Shown here one piece after another: positions 45,462 through 53,626 of a stretch of 64,000 bases of DNA. The first letter of the stretch is position 1, and every line of letters begins with the position of its first letter. The notes beneath the pieces are model-generated. The model saw only the letters and a list, made by a program, of their open reading frames with translations, had not been told where the DNA came from and ran no database searches. Both the position numbers and the translations under genes were made by a program. The DNA lies in NCBI RefSeq assembly GCF_003666015.1, contig NZ_QPLT01000001.1:248001-312000 (forward strand), written 5' to 3'. The stretch comes from Halorubrum sp. Atlit-26R (GTDB lineage Archaea > Halobacteriota > Halobacteria > Halobacteriales > Haloferacaceae).

Positions 45462-45733
45462 GCCACCTCGTCGCCGCGCCGCCCGCTAATCGGTTCCGGT
45501 CGGCCTCGACCGAGGAACGACGGCGGCGGGCGACCGCCGAACCGCGGTCGCCGGCTCGACCGACGAGCCGATCGCGGGTCGACGGCCCGGATCGACGACG
45601 CGGTCGCTCGCGGTTGATAAGGGGGGAATGCACGCGTGTGACGTGCGAGTGAAACGTGGCGACGGGAATACAAAAAGGTGAGGCTACCAGAGCGGAAGTG
45701 AAACCGCACGACTGCGCCGCCGTCATCGCTCCG
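45462..45733. other. Spacer between ilvA and the GGCT-like gene
   Basis: 272 bp upstream of ilvA (minus strand). It contains GTTGATAAGG (about 45613) and an A-rich ATACAAAAAGG (about 45668). I saw no gene, tRNA or convincing hairpin; the ilvA promoter should be in it, but no box stood out at the leaderless distance. Confidence 0.3.
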
Positions 45734-46141
45734 TCAGACGGGGTCTCGGGGGGTGAGCCGCACCCGCACGTCGCGGTCGTCGAGGACCGACCGCACCCGC
45801 TCCGCGAACGGTCCCGTTCCGGGCCACGTCGCGTCCGCGTCGAGCCGGTCGGGGTCGCCGACGTACACCGCGGCGGCGTCGGGATGCCCGGTCGGCGCGT
45901 CGAGCGGCACGGCCTCGCGGACGTACAGCCCTCCGTCGACGTCCTCGTACGCGTCGAGCGCGTCGATCGCTTCGGTGCGGAGGAGCCGCCCCGCCGTCTC
46001 GCCGCCCGGCGCGAGCGTCGGGTACCGCCCCTCGACGAGCCGGAGCCCGTCGAGCGTCGCGGGGCCGACGAAGACGAACGAGTCGACGACCTCGGCGACT
46101 CGCTCCGGCTCGGTCAGCGTCCCGTACACGAAGACGTCCAT
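45734..46141 (-). CDS. Gamma-glutamylcyclotransferase-like (GGCT/AIG2) protein
   Basis: 135 aa. The N-terminal FVYGTL motif and the pattern LDAYEDVDGGLYVREAVPL, with its likely catalytic Glu, place it in the GGCT/AIG2 superfamily. Members open or cyclise gamma-glutamyl amines; many, including short archaeal ones, lack a known substrate. Length matches the family minimum. ATG start, minus strand, with its start about 60 bp from the divergent histidine kinase promoter. Confidence 0.86.
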   Translation of the reverse strand: MDVFVYGTLTEPERVAEVVDSFVFVGPATLDGLRLVEGRYPTLAPGGETAGRLLRTEAIDALDAYEDVDGGLYVREAVPLDAPTGHPDAAAVYVGDPDRLDADATWPGTGPFAERVRSVLDDRDVRVRLTPRDPV

Positions 46142-46227
46142 GGGGCCCGTGGGTCGCTCGCGGGCTTCAACGTTCGGCCGCTCACCGATCCGGAACGATT
46201 TTACTCGCTTCGTCTGTGCCGTCCGTA

Positions 46228-47328
46228 ATGTCGAGGCTGCGCGGCCACCACGCCGTCTCCGCGCTCGGCGCCGGCGTCCTCGTCGCGGCGCTGGTCCACC
46301 ACGGTGCCGAGGTCGGGGTCGTGGAGGGCGCTGTCGGGCCGCTGCTGGCGCTCGCGCTCGACGGCGGGATCGCGGTCGCGGTGATCGCCGCCGGCCGCCG
46401 GATCGCCGCGCGCGAGCTCTCGCCCGCCGAGGAGTGGCGGGTGGCCCGCTGGGCCGGCGCCGGGACGGTCCTCGCCGTCGTCGCCTTCGCCGCCACGCTC
46501 GCGGTCCGCGCCTTCGAGGGCCGCCCGCTGGTCGAGCCGGCGTTCCCGATGCTCGTCGCCGCCGGCGCCGGGAGCCTCGGCGGCGCGATCGCGGGCTACT
46601 ACGCGGTCCGGCAGGCGGCCGAGGCGCGCCGCGCGCGGGACGCGGTCCGCGCCGTCTCCTTCGTCAACCACCTGCTGCGGCACGACCTCCGCAACGACCT
46701 CTCGACGATCCGCGGCTACGCCGGCCTGCTCGCCGACGACGCCGACGGCTCCGACCACGCCGAGACGGTGGCCGCGAAGGCCGACGAGGGGCTCGACCGC
46801 ATCGAGGCGACGAGCGCCGTCGCGGACGCGATCCTCGGCGACGCGGACGCCAGCCGCATCGACCTCGCGGAGACGACCCGAGACGTGCTGTCGGGGGTCA
46901 CCGACGGGGAGCGGGCGACGATCGAGACCGAGATCCCGGAGTCGGCGCCCGTCGCCGCCAACGACGGCGTGCGGTCGGTCGTCTCCAACCTCGTCGAGAA
47001 CGCGATCGAACACGCCGATCCGGGCGTCACCGTCCGCGTCGGCGTCCGCGTGCCCAGTGATGATGCCGCGAACCGCCGGGACGACGAGGTCGTGTTGGTC
47101 GTCGAGGACGACGGTCCGGGGCTTCCCCCTGAGGTCCGAGACGGGTCGTTCCTCGCCGACGAGGCGGTCGGCGGGGCGAGCGGCGGCGTCAGCGGCCTCC
47201 GGCTGGTCGCGACGCTCGCCGAGGCGTACGGCGGCTCCCTGGACGCCGGCGAGTCGCCCCTCGGCGGCGCGCGGTTCGCGGTGACGCTCCCGCACGCACC
47301 GGTCGACTCGGCCGGCTCCGATACGTAG
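46228..47328 (+). CDS. Membrane-bound sensor histidine kinase
   Basis: 366 aa from the ATG at 46228. GATTTTACTCG about 28 bp upstream is a fitting TATA box; an in-frame GTG four codons earlier is less likely. Four hydrophobic helices occupy about residues 8-125 with no large extracellular domain. The H box NHLLRHDLRNDLSTI (His about 152) follows, then N box NLVENAIEHAD, G1 EDDGPGLPP and G2 GGVSGLRLVATLAEA. The signal is unknown and no response regulator is adjacent. It is 30 bp ahead of the MATE exporter on the same strand, so co-expression is likely. Confidence 0.88.
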   Translation: MSRLRGHHAVSALGAGVLVAALVHHGAEVGVVEGAVGPLLALALDGGIAVAVIAAGRRIAARELSPAEEWRVARWAGAGTVLAVVAFAATLAVRAFEGRPLVEPAFPMLVAAGAGSLGGAIAGYYAVRQAAEARRARDAVRAVSFVNHLLRHDLRNDLSTIRGYAGLLADDADGSDHAETVAAKADEGLDRIEATSAVADAILGDADASRIDLAETTRDVLSGVTDGERATIETEIPESAPVAANDGVRSVVSNLVENAIEHADPGVTVRVGVRVPSDDAANRRDDEVVLVVEDDGPGLPPEVRDGSFLADEAVGGASGGVSGLRLVATLAEAYGGSLDAGESPLGGARFAVTLPHAPVDSAGSDT

Positions 47329-47358
47329 AAACCGCGGGCGCCCGTCGGACGCGATCAG

Positions 47359-48795
47359 ATGGACCTCCCGCGGCTGCGGCGCGTCTGGAAGCGCGTCTTC
47401 TCGCTCGCGTGGCCCGTCATGGCCGAGCAGACGTTCCGCACCGCGATGCGGACGACCGACATCCTCGTCACCGCGCTGTTCTCGCCGGCCGCGGTCGTCG
47501 CCATCGGCCTCGCGGACCTGTACGCCCGGTTCCCGCTACGGATCGGGCTCGGCCTCGGCGGCGGCGCCATCGCGCTTTCCTCGCAGGACACCGGCGCCGG
47601 CGCCGCGGAGAACCGCGACGAGGCGGTGACGCAGGCGATCCTGCTCGGCGCGCTCGCGGGGGTCCCGTTCGTCCTCTTCGGGTTCCTCTTCGGCGAGCTC
47701 GCGATCGACGTGTTCGGCCGCCTCGTCGGCGAGCGGACCTCGCCCGCGGTCGTCGACCTCGGCTCGACGTACCTCGCGGTCGTGTTCGCGACCGCCCCCG
47801 CGCGCCACGTCGCCCTCGTCGGCGCCCGCGCGCTCCAGGGGACCGGCGACACCCGGACGCCGATGTACGTCAACATCGCCGCCAACTCCGTCAACATCAC
47901 CGGGTCCGTCGTCCTCGGCTTAGGGCTGTTCGGCCTCCCGCGGCTGGAGGTCCTCGGCGTCGGCCTCGCGACCGCGGGCGCGAACGTGCTCACGGCCGGC
48001 CTGCTCTGTTTCGCGATCTGGGGGTCGTGGACCGACGCCGAGTTCGCGTGGCCGCGCGACCTCACGATCGCGAAGCAGCTCCTCGTCGTGAGCGCCCCGC
48101 GCGTGCTGGAGGGGTTCGGCTCCGAGATCGCGGAGTTCCCGTTCAACGCGCTCCTCCTCGGCTTCGGCGAGACGGTCAACGCCGGCTTCCAGATCGGCCG
48201 GCGCGTCTACCAGCAGGTGACCGGACCGCTCTCGCGCGGCTACAACGTCGCGGCGTCGATCCTCGTCGGACAGGCGCTCGGCGAGGGCGACCCGGAGGCC
48301 GCGCGGTTCAACGGGTGGGCCGTCGCGAGCCTCGGCGTGGTCACGGTCGGCGCGATCGGGCTCGGGCTCGTCGTCGCCGCGCCGCGGATCGTCCCGATAT
48401 TCACCGACGACGCCCCGACGATCGCGTCCGCGGTCGACTTCGCGCGGGTGTACGGCGTCGCCGGCGCTGCCCTCGCCTGCTTCTCCGCGCTCTCCGGCTC
48501 GCTTCAGGGCGCCAGCGAGACGCGGATCCCCCTCGTCGCGCGCGTCTCGGGCATGTTCGGGCTCTTCTTAGGGCTCTCGTGGCTGCTCGGCCGCACCGCG
48601 GGGTTCGGTCCCGAAGGCGCGTACGTCGGCGTGTTCGCCGCCTACGCCTGGATGGCGCTCGTCGTTGCCGCCGGCTTCCGCTACACGGACTGGGCGAGCC
48701 GCGCCGCGGACATGATGGACGCGCGGGGGTCCGGGCCGGGCGCCGAGTCGGACGCCGCGTCCGGCGACGGCTCGCCCGCGGACGACTCGCCGTGA
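47359..48795 (+). CDS. MATE family efflux transporter
   Basis: 478 aa with about twelve membrane helices in two homologous halves. The N-terminal SLAWPVMAEQTFRTAMRTTDILV and the second-half GYNVAASILVGQALGEGDP are MATE/NorM-type signatures. It exports cationic drugs or metabolites in exchange for Na+ or H+. It is complete, with a Gly/Ser/Asp tail. It follows the histidine kinase closely and may be its regulatory target, but that is inference from adjacency. Confidence 0.92.
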   Translation: MDLPRLRRVWKRVFSLAWPVMAEQTFRTAMRTTDILVTALFSPAAVVAIGLADLYARFPLRIGLGLGGGAIALSSQDTGAGAAENRDEAVTQAILLGALAGVPFVLFGFLFGELAIDVFGRLVGERTSPAVVDLGSTYLAVVFATAPARHVALVGARALQGTGDTRTPMYVNIAANSVNITGSVVLGLGLFGLPRLEVLGVGLATAGANVLTAGLLCFAIWGSWTDAEFAWPRDLTIAKQLLVVSAPRVLEGFGSEIAEFPFNALLLGFGETVNAGFQIGRRVYQQVTGPLSRGYNVAASILVGQALGEGDPEAARFNGWAVASLGVVTVGAIGLGLVVAAPRIVPIFTDDAPTIASAVDFARVYGVAGAALACFSALSGSLQGASETRIPLVARVSGMFGLFLGLSWLLGRTAGFGPEGAYVGVFAAYAWMALVVAAGFRYTDWASRAADMMDARGSGPGAESDAASGDGSPADDSP

Positions 48796-48875
48796 CGCGG
48801 CCGCGCGGCCCGCGCGCACCGGCGTCGGTCGGCCCGCGGGGTAACAGTGATACGGCCGGGGCGTGTCGCCGACGT

Positions 48876-49253
48876 ATGTCGAACGAGACGCTGTACGAAC
48901 GCCTCGGCGGCGAACCGGCCATCGGCGCGGTCGTCAACGAGTTCTACGACCGGGTACTCGCCGACGACCGGGTGAACCACTACTTCGACGACGTGGACAT
49001 GGCCGACCAGCGCTCGCACCAGACCAAGTTCCTGAGCGCCGTCACCGGCGGGCCGATCCGGTACGAGGGCGAGGAGATGGCGACCGCTCACGAGGAGTTA
49101 GCGATAACCGACGCGGAGTTCGAGGTCGTCGCGACGCACCTCGACGACGCGCTGCGGGCCTTCGACGTCGACGACGCCGACCGCGAGGCCGTCATGGAGG
49201 CGGTCGCGGGGTTCGAGGAGGACGTGGTCGGCGGCCCGCCGGCGGACGGGTAG
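48876..49253 (+). CDS. Group 1 truncated haemoglobin
   Basis: 125 aa from the ATG at 48876 (MSNETLYERLGGEPAIGAVV). It has a compact globin core with the helix pattern NEFYDRVLADDRVNHYFDDVDM, the loop QTKFLSAVTGG, and the proximal haem His in MATAHEELAI (about residue 71). The length is exactly that of group 1 (TrHbN) proteins. It may bind O2 or NO or detoxify reactive nitrogen. It sits about 80 bp after the MATE gene on the same strand. Confidence 0.93.
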   Translation: MSNETLYERLGGEPAIGAVVNEFYDRVLADDRVNHYFDDVDMADQRSHQTKFLSAVTGGPIRYEGEEMATAHEELAITDAEFEVVATHLDDALRAFDVDDADREAVMEAVAGFEEDVVGGPPADG

Positions 49254-49284
49254 TGCCGACTCGCTCGCCGCCGGGACCCTTCGG

Positions 49285-49596
49285 TCAGGGCTCGCCGCCG
49301 AGCGACTCCTGTTCGGAGCCCGCGTCGCCCCTGAGCCGCCGCCGGCGCTTGTCGTAGGCGGCCTCCAGCTTCGCGTTCGTGGCCCGGGAGACGAGGTAAC
49401 AGTCCGCGTCGCCGTCGTCGCGGGGGTGCGCGCTCGCGACCCAGACGTGGCCGTCGCCGGCCGAGAGGTCGTCAGCCCACCGCTCGGCGGCCGCGCGGCT
49501 CTCGAACGCGTGGCGGGTCCCGTCCTCGAAGACGAGCCGGCCAACCTTCGCGTTCCGCTTGCGCGCGGACGGTTTGATCGCGACGACGACGCTCAC
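49285..49596 (-). CDS. Conserved-looking small basic/acidic protein, uncharacterised
   Basis: 103 aa from a GTG start. Pattern: VVAIKPSARKRNAKVGRLVF, then FESRAAAERWADDLS, then VWVASAHPRDDGDADCYLV, then a basic helix KLEAAYDKRRRRLRG. It has an alternating beta/alpha layout with a basic C-terminal helix that could contact nucleic acid. I recognise no named family. It is convergent with the truncated haemoglobin gene and downstream of the PIN toxin gene on the same strand. Confidence 0.65.
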   Translation of the reverse strand: MSVVVAIKPSARKRNAKVGRLVFEDGTRHAFESRAAAERWADDLSAGDGHVWVASAHPRDDGDADCYLVSRATNAKLEAAYDKRRRRLRGDAGSEQESLGGEP

Positions 49597-49647
49597 ACCC
49601 CGAGGTCGGACGCCATCAGGTAAAAACCTCGTCAGACGCCGGCGCGC

Positions 49648-50115
49648 TCACTCCCGGAGGTACTCGTTCAGCGTCTCGAACTCCGCCCGCGAGAGGATCA
49701 CCTCGGTCTCGAACGCGTCGAACCGCTCGAAGTCGTCGTCGATCGTCAGGACGGTGTTCACGCCCTCCTCGACCGCGACCTGCGCGTAGTAGCCGTCCCA
49801 GCCGCCGACGTCCGCCTCGGCGGCCCTGTCGAGGCCGCCGCGAACCGTCGCCTCCGGGAGCCGGTCGTGCCAGTGGATCCGCTTCGCGTCCAGGAAGTTC
49901 GACATGAGTCGCGACGCGTCGGCGTTGGCGTACCCGTAGTAGGTCGTGAGGACCTCGTGGGCACCGTAGACGGCGGGATGCGGGACGACGGCGTCGATCT
50001 CGCCGGCGATCGCGTCGCGAACGTACGAGAGCGCGGCGTCTCGAACGGGGGCGTCGGTGTGCGCGAGCGCGATCACCCCCACGTCGAACAGGTACGGGCC
50101 ACCGTGGTCACCCAT
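49648..50115 (-). CDS. PIN-domain protein, probable VapC-type toxin
   Basis: 155 aa from the ATG at 50115, which overlaps the antitoxin stop by eight bases. The acidic RNase site of PIN domains is visible: Asp in PYLFDVGVIALAH, Glu in GAHEVLTTYYG, Asp in VGGWDGYYAQVA, and Asp in LTIDDDFERF. VapC toxins cleave RNA, often initiator tRNA, and are neutralised by the co-encoded antitoxin. The frame extends upstream, but this start matches the operon overlap. Confidence 0.86.
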   Translation of the reverse strand: MGDHGGPYLFDVGVIALAHTDAPVRDAALSYVRDAIAGEIDAVVPHPAVYGAHEVLTTYYGYANADASRLMSNFLDAKRIHWHDRLPEATVRGGLDRAAEADVGGWDGYYAQVAVEEGVNTVLTIDDDFERFDAFETEVILSRAEFETLNEYLRE

Positions 50116-50425
50116 CCGCCCCGTCCCTCTCGACCGAACCGTCTCTCTCACCGGATCCCCCCTCTGCGCCCCGCCGAACCACCTCCCGGTGTTTCCGGGC
50201 GACGGGACCGGCATCGTCGTCGAGCGGTTCGGTCGCACGCTCCGGCGCCGCCTCCTCAACGAGCCGATCCAGCCGGTCGAGGATCCGCTCCGGGTCGTCC
50301 TCGGGGCGTATCACCACCTCGCCGTCCTCCTCGCGGACGACGACCTCGGTCCCCGGCGTGATGCCGAGCCGTTCACGGACCGCCTGCGGGAGGACGACGC
50401 GCCCCTTCGCGTCCACTTTCGGCAT
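50108..50425 (-). CDS. AbrB/MazE-type DNA-binding antitoxin of the PIN toxin
   Basis: 105 aa from the ATG at 50425 (MPKVDAKGRVVLPQAVRERLGI). The N-terminal 45 residues are a complete SpoVT-AbrB swapped-hairpin domain (GRVVLP, GTEVVVREEDGEVVIRP). The rest is a charged toxin-binding tail. TTTATC centred about 27 bp upstream gives a leaderless promoter. A perfect 7-bp inverted repeat lies between that box and the start codon, the expected place for autorepression. It is the first gene of the two-gene TA operon, downstream of the citramalate/isopropylmalate synthase. Confidence 0.9.
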   Translation of the reverse strand: MPKVDAKGRVVLPQAVRERLGITPGTEVVVREEDGEVVIRPEDDPERILDRLDRLVEEAAPERATEPLDDDAGPVARKHREVVRRGAEGGSGERDGSVERDGADG

Positions 50426-50426
50426 G

Positions 50427-50455
50427 TTCCCACGTACGGTGGGAATACTGATAAA
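50427..50455 (-). promoter_or_regulatory. Promoter and palindromic operator of the AbrB/PIN operon
   Basis: TTCCCAC-GTACG-GTGGGAA (50427-50445) is a perfect 7-bp inverted repeat with a 5-bp spacer. It covers the expected transcription start and abuts the antitoxin ATG. TTTATC (50450-50455 on the minus strand) is the TATA box at about -27. Antitoxins with AbrB domains repress their own operon at such palindromes, so this is a strong operator candidate. Confidence 0.75.
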
Positions 50456-50484
50456 CCTCCGTACTTCCCAGAACGGCTCCCCGT

Positions 50485-52056
50485 TCAGTCGTCGGCGACG
50501 GCGCCCGGCTCGGCGCCCGCGGCGTCCGCCTCGGCCGCCAGCAGCCGGTCGAGCCCGTCGACCATCCCGACGACGCTCGCGCGGGTGATGTCCGCGTCCG
50601 ACGCCGAGACGCTCACGGAGCGGTCGCCCCGCGAGAGGTCGACCTCGACGGTGACGACCGCGTCCGTGCCGCCCGTGATCGCGTCGACGTGGTAGGAGTC
50701 GAGCTCGAAGGCGACCCCGTCGCCCCCGCGCTCGGCGCCCTCGCCGCGGTCGTCGTCGCCCGCCAGCGCCTCGCGGACCGCTTCCAGTCCCGCGTCGACC
50801 GGGCCGGCGCCGGTGCCGGAGGCGACGCGCTCGTCGTCGCCGACGCGCAGTCTGACCGAGGCGGTCGGGAGGTTGCCGCCGGAGGTCGCCGAGAGGTCGA
50901 CGAGCTCGACGTGTCGCTCGCGCTCGCGCCCGCGAACGTCGTCGGCGATCGCGAGCAGGTCGGCGTCCGTGACGCGCTTGCCGCGCTCGCCGAGCTCCTT
51001 CACGCGGGCGACGACCTCGCGCAGCTCGTCGTCGTCGACCGCCACGTCGTGCTCGCCGAGCGCGGCCTTCACCCCGGCGCGGCCCGCGTGCTTGCCGAGG
51101 ACGAGCCGGCGCTCGCGGCCGACGGTCTCGGGCGGGTACGGCTCGTACATCGTCCCGTCCTTGAGCGTGCCGTCGGTGTGGATGCCGGACTCGTGGGCGA
51201 AGGCGTTGGCGCCGCAGACCGCCTTGTTCGGCGGGAGCGCGACGCCGGTCGCCTCCGAGACGGTCCGGCAGAGCCGGTAGAGCCGCGCCAGCTCGACGGT
51301 GTCGACGTCGTACGACTCGCCGAGCGCGATCGCGACCTCTTCGAGGGCGACGTTGCCCGCGCGCTCGCCGACGCCGAGGACGGTGCCGTGGACGGTGTCG
51401 GCGCCCGCCTTCAGCCCCGCGTGGACGTTCGCTAACCCGAAGCCGAGGTCGTCGTGGGTGTGGAGGCTCGTCGGGCCGAGGTCGGCCAGCCGGGAGACGA
51501 CCGCGGCGGTGCGCTCGGGGTCGGCCGCGCCCACCGTGTCGCAGTAGCAGATCCGGTCCGCGCCGGCGTCGAGGCCGGCGCCGAGCAGGCGCTCGAGGTA
51601 GTCGAGGTCGGCCCGCGAGCCGTCCTCCCCGAGCACCTCGACCCACAGGCCGTGGTCTTTCGCGTACTCGACGAGCTCGAGCGTCGTCTCGACGACCTCG
51701 TCGCGGGTCGAGCCCACCTTCGTCTCGACGTGTTTGTCGGAGGCGGGGACGACGAGGTTCACGCCGTCGACGCCGCAGTCGAGCGCGTGGTCGACGTCGC
51801 GTTTCACGCCGCGGGCGAAGCTCGTCACGGTCGCGTCCAGTCCCTCGTCGGCGACGCGGCGGATCGCCTCCCGCTCGCCTTCCGAGGTGCACGCCGATCC
51901 GGCCTCGATCAGGTGGACGCCGGCGGCGTCGAGTTCGCGGGCGACGTCGACTTTCTCGCCGGGCGTCAGGGAGACGCCGGGCATCTGTTCGCCGTCGCGC
52001 AGGGTGGTGTCTAGCAGCTGTACCTCGTCGAGGTCGGTGAGTGTGGTTCGGGTCAA
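50485..52056 (-). CDS. (R)-citramalate / 2-isopropylmalate synthase family enzyme
   Basis: 523 aa from a TTG start (no ATG/GTG exists between an in-frame upstream TGA and this codon). It has the DmpG-like TIM barrel with LLDTTLRDGEQMPGVS at the start, GVNLVVPASDKH, the metal-binding HTHDDLGFG and NVALEEVAIAL. A C-terminal LeuA dimer/allosteric domain begins near residue 385. It condenses acetyl-CoA with pyruvate (CimA, isoleucine route) or 2-oxoisovalerate (LeuA, leucine route). Substrate choice cannot be settled by eye, so no symbol is given. A leaderless short ORF lies about 70 nt upstream. Confidence 0.9.
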   Translation of the reverse strand: MTRTTLTDLDEVQLLDTTLRDGEQMPGVSLTPGEKVDVARELDAAGVHLIEAGSACTSEGEREAIRRVADEGLDATVTSFARGVKRDVDHALDCGVDGVNLVVPASDKHVETKVGSTRDEVVETTLELVEYAKDHGLWVEVLGEDGSRADLDYLERLLGAGLDAGADRICYCDTVGAADPERTAAVVSRLADLGPTSLHTHDDLGFGLANVHAGLKAGADTVHGTVLGVGERAGNVALEEVAIALGESYDVDTVELARLYRLCRTVSEATGVALPPNKAVCGANAFAHESGIHTDGTLKDGTMYEPYPPETVGRERRLVLGKHAGRAGVKAALGEHDVAVDDDELREVVARVKELGERGKRVTDADLLAIADDVRGRERERHVELVDLSATSGGNLPTASVRLRVGDDERVASGTGAGPVDAGLEAVREALAGDDDRGEGAERGGDGVAFELDSYHVDAITGGTDAVVTVEVDLSRGDRSVSVSASDADITRASVVGMVDGLDRLLAAEADAAGAEPGAVADD

Positions 52057-52126
52057 AAGGGAGTCCGTCGGCTCTGCGGTGGTCTCGGGGTCGGTACCGC
52101 CGCGGGGCGGTCGTGCCCCGGAGTCG

Positions 52127-52207
52127 TTATCGTCGGAGAATTTCGCGGCCAGCCGCCGTGAGGCGACTTCCTCTATCCTCCGAACGAACGCGTTCGTCTC
52201 GCGTCAT
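52127..52207 (-). CDS. Leaderless Arg-rich upstream ORF of the citramalate/isopropylmalate synthase
   Basis: 26 codons from the ATG at 52207 to TAA. It lies about 31 bp downstream of a TTTATACG box on the minus strand, the spacing of a leaderless transcript. The peptide (starting MTRDERVRSEDRGSR) has nine arginines but only two Leu and one Ile. Its stop is about 70 nt before the TTG of the synthase, and GGGGC-N6-GCCCC in that gap could fold. A regulatory leader peptide is possible; protein expression is unproven. Confidence 0.35.
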   Translation of the reverse strand: MTRDERVRSEDRGSRLTAAGREILRR

Positions 52208-52229
52208 TCGTACCCGTGCGAACAGTGTA

Positions 52230-52243
52230 CACACGTATAAACT
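52230..52243. promoter_or_regulatory. Bidirectional TATA element
   Basis: CACGTATAAACTG reads as TATAAA on the plus strand and TTTATACG on the minus strand. On the minus strand an ATG (52207) lies about 31 bp on; on the plus strand an ATG (52261, a basic 31-codon frame ending just before the cupin gene) lies about 22 bp on. It therefore may serve the synthase leader and the cupin transcript divergently. The rest of the 52057-52380 spacer holds no gene I can support. Confidence 0.5.
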
Positions 52244-52380
52244 GACGGGTCGCGTCAGGTATGGCCGACCGATCCTCGCCGCGCCCCCGGGTCTCACCGA
52301 CGATCCGTCGCCGCCGCTCGTCGACGATCCCTCGACGCGACCGCCGACAGCGTTAGGGGACTCCCCTGCGACCGCCACGC

Positions 52381-52869
52381 ATGGAGCGAGTCGCGATCGA
52401 CGACGTCGACGTCGTCACGAACCCCATGGGCGTTCACGACCTCCGGAAGCCGGTCTCGCGCGCGCTCGGCACCGACCACGTCGCGATGAACTACTTCGAG
52501 CTCGCGCCCGGCGACGGCTTCTCCGGCGGCCTCCACACCCACGACGATCAGGAGGAGATATTCTACGTCCTCGCCGGTACCGCGACGTTTGAGGTCGGTC
52601 GCGAGCGCGACGAGGTCGAGGTCGGTCCGGACGAACTGATCCGCTTCGCAGCCGGAGAGTTCCAGTCCGGGTTCGTGCCCGAGGACGCCGACGAGGAGGT
52701 GGTCGCGTGGGCGGTCGGGGCGCCCGGGGCGCACCACGACCCGGACCAGATCGAGTCGATCGTCGAGTGCCGCGAGTGCGGCGGCGAGCGCGTCCACGAC
52801 ACGGAGATCACCGACGAGGGCCGGTTCCGGTTCACCTGTACCGACTGCGGCACGTCGTTTTCGCCCTGA
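52381..52869 (+). CDS. Cupin-domain protein with C-terminal zinc ribbon
   Basis: 162 aa. The beta-barrel cupin (about 35-115) has motif 1 GLHTHDDQEEIFYVLAGTATFEVG with metal-ligand histidines and glutamate, and motif 2 near FQSGFVPEDADEEVVAWAVG. The second motif has lost the usual His, so the metal site may be partial. The C-terminal 45 residues add CRECGG...CTDCG, a zinc ribbon. It may be a small-molecule sensor or isomerase; the ligand is unknown. Confidence 0.86.
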   Translation: MERVAIDDVDVVTNPMGVHDLRKPVSRALGTDHVAMNYFELAPGDGFSGGLHTHDDQEEIFYVLAGTATFEVGRERDEVEVGPDELIRFAAGEFQSGFVPEDADEEVVAWAVGAPGAHHDPDQIESIVECRECGGERVHDTEITDEGRFRFTCTDCGTSFSP

Positions 52870-52909
52870 GCGCAGCTCGGGGAGCGCGGCCGCGACCGCC
52901 CGGCGCCCC

Positions 52910-53602
52910 TCACCCCAGCAGCGACCGCAGCGACCGCCGCCGTGTGCCGCATTCCCCAGCGTAGTCGCAGGCGTTACACCGATCGTCGTCGACGCGCGGC
53001 GGCGGGCCGTCGATCGACCGCGCCGCGCGGAGCGCCTCGCGGTACGCCGCCTTCTTCCGGATCGTCAGTCGGACCTCGCGGACGACCCCGACCGCGGGGT
53101 ACTCGACCAGCGCGCGCTCGACCTCCCGCTCGCGCTCCCACGCCAGCGCCTTCGCTATCCCGACCGCGCGGACCGCTTGCGGCTCCCACACGCCGTTCTC
53201 CGGGGGCTCGCCCGACGAGACGAGCGTGGGGATCGGCGGGGACGGCTCGGCGTCCTCCGGATGGTCTGCCCAGTCATCCGGCTCCAACACCTTGTGAACG
53301 GTTCCATGGCAGTCCTTGCCCGAGAGAAAGCCGCGCTCGCTCGCGGGGTCGACGAGGGAGTCGTACTCCTCGCGCTCGCCCAGTCGATCCAGATTCCGAC
53401 GGTAGGCGGCCGGCGACCGATGGAGCGGGAGCTGCCGAAGGACCCGATCCGGCGCGTCGACCAACTCGTCGTACCGGAACGCGAGGTCGATGCGCTCGCG
53501 CGCCTTCGGCGGGACGCTCCGTTCGTCGTCGCGCCGGACGTAGTAGAGCTGTCGGGGGCAGTACGCCGCGCGGGCCAGGTCGCTGAACGGGACGAGGGTC
53601 AC
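52910..53602 (-). CDS. Solitary Cas4-like (PD-(D/E)XK/DUF83) protein
   Basis: 230 aa from a GTG start. Iron-sulfur cysteines fit Cas4: Cys15 in AAYCPRQLYY and C209-N-A-C212 with C218 at the end. Between them the nuclease core is divergent: SGKDCHGTVHKVL has an Asp, but where Cas4 has an E-x-K motif it reads PTLVSSGEPPENG, with Gln in WEPQAVRAV. Catalysis is therefore doubtful. No CRISPR array or other cas gene is in the window. Its TATA box (TTTATAAG, centred about 28 bp upstream) is the terminal motif of repeat copy E. Confidence 0.8.
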   Translation of the reverse strand: MTLVPFSDLARAAYCPRQLYYVRRDDERSVPPKARERIDLAFRYDELVDAPDRVLRQLPLHRSPAAYRRNLDRLGEREEYDSLVDPASERGFLSGKDCHGTVHKVLEPDDWADHPEDAEPSPPIPTLVSSGEPPENGVWEPQAVRAVGIAKALAWEREREVERALVEYPAVGVVREVRLTIRKKAAYREALRAARSIDGPPPRVDDDRCNACDYAGECGTRRRSLRSLLG

Positions 53603-53626
53603 GCGGCGGGCTGGCCGCGGCTTTGC

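Noticed and set aside
52261-52356. Leaderless 31-codon basic ORF upstream of the cupin gene (MADRSSPRPR...)
   Set aside because: Arg-rich composition is atypical for a halophile and the spacing to the TATA element is slightly short (about 22 bp). It more likely belongs to the 5' leader of the cupin transcript.
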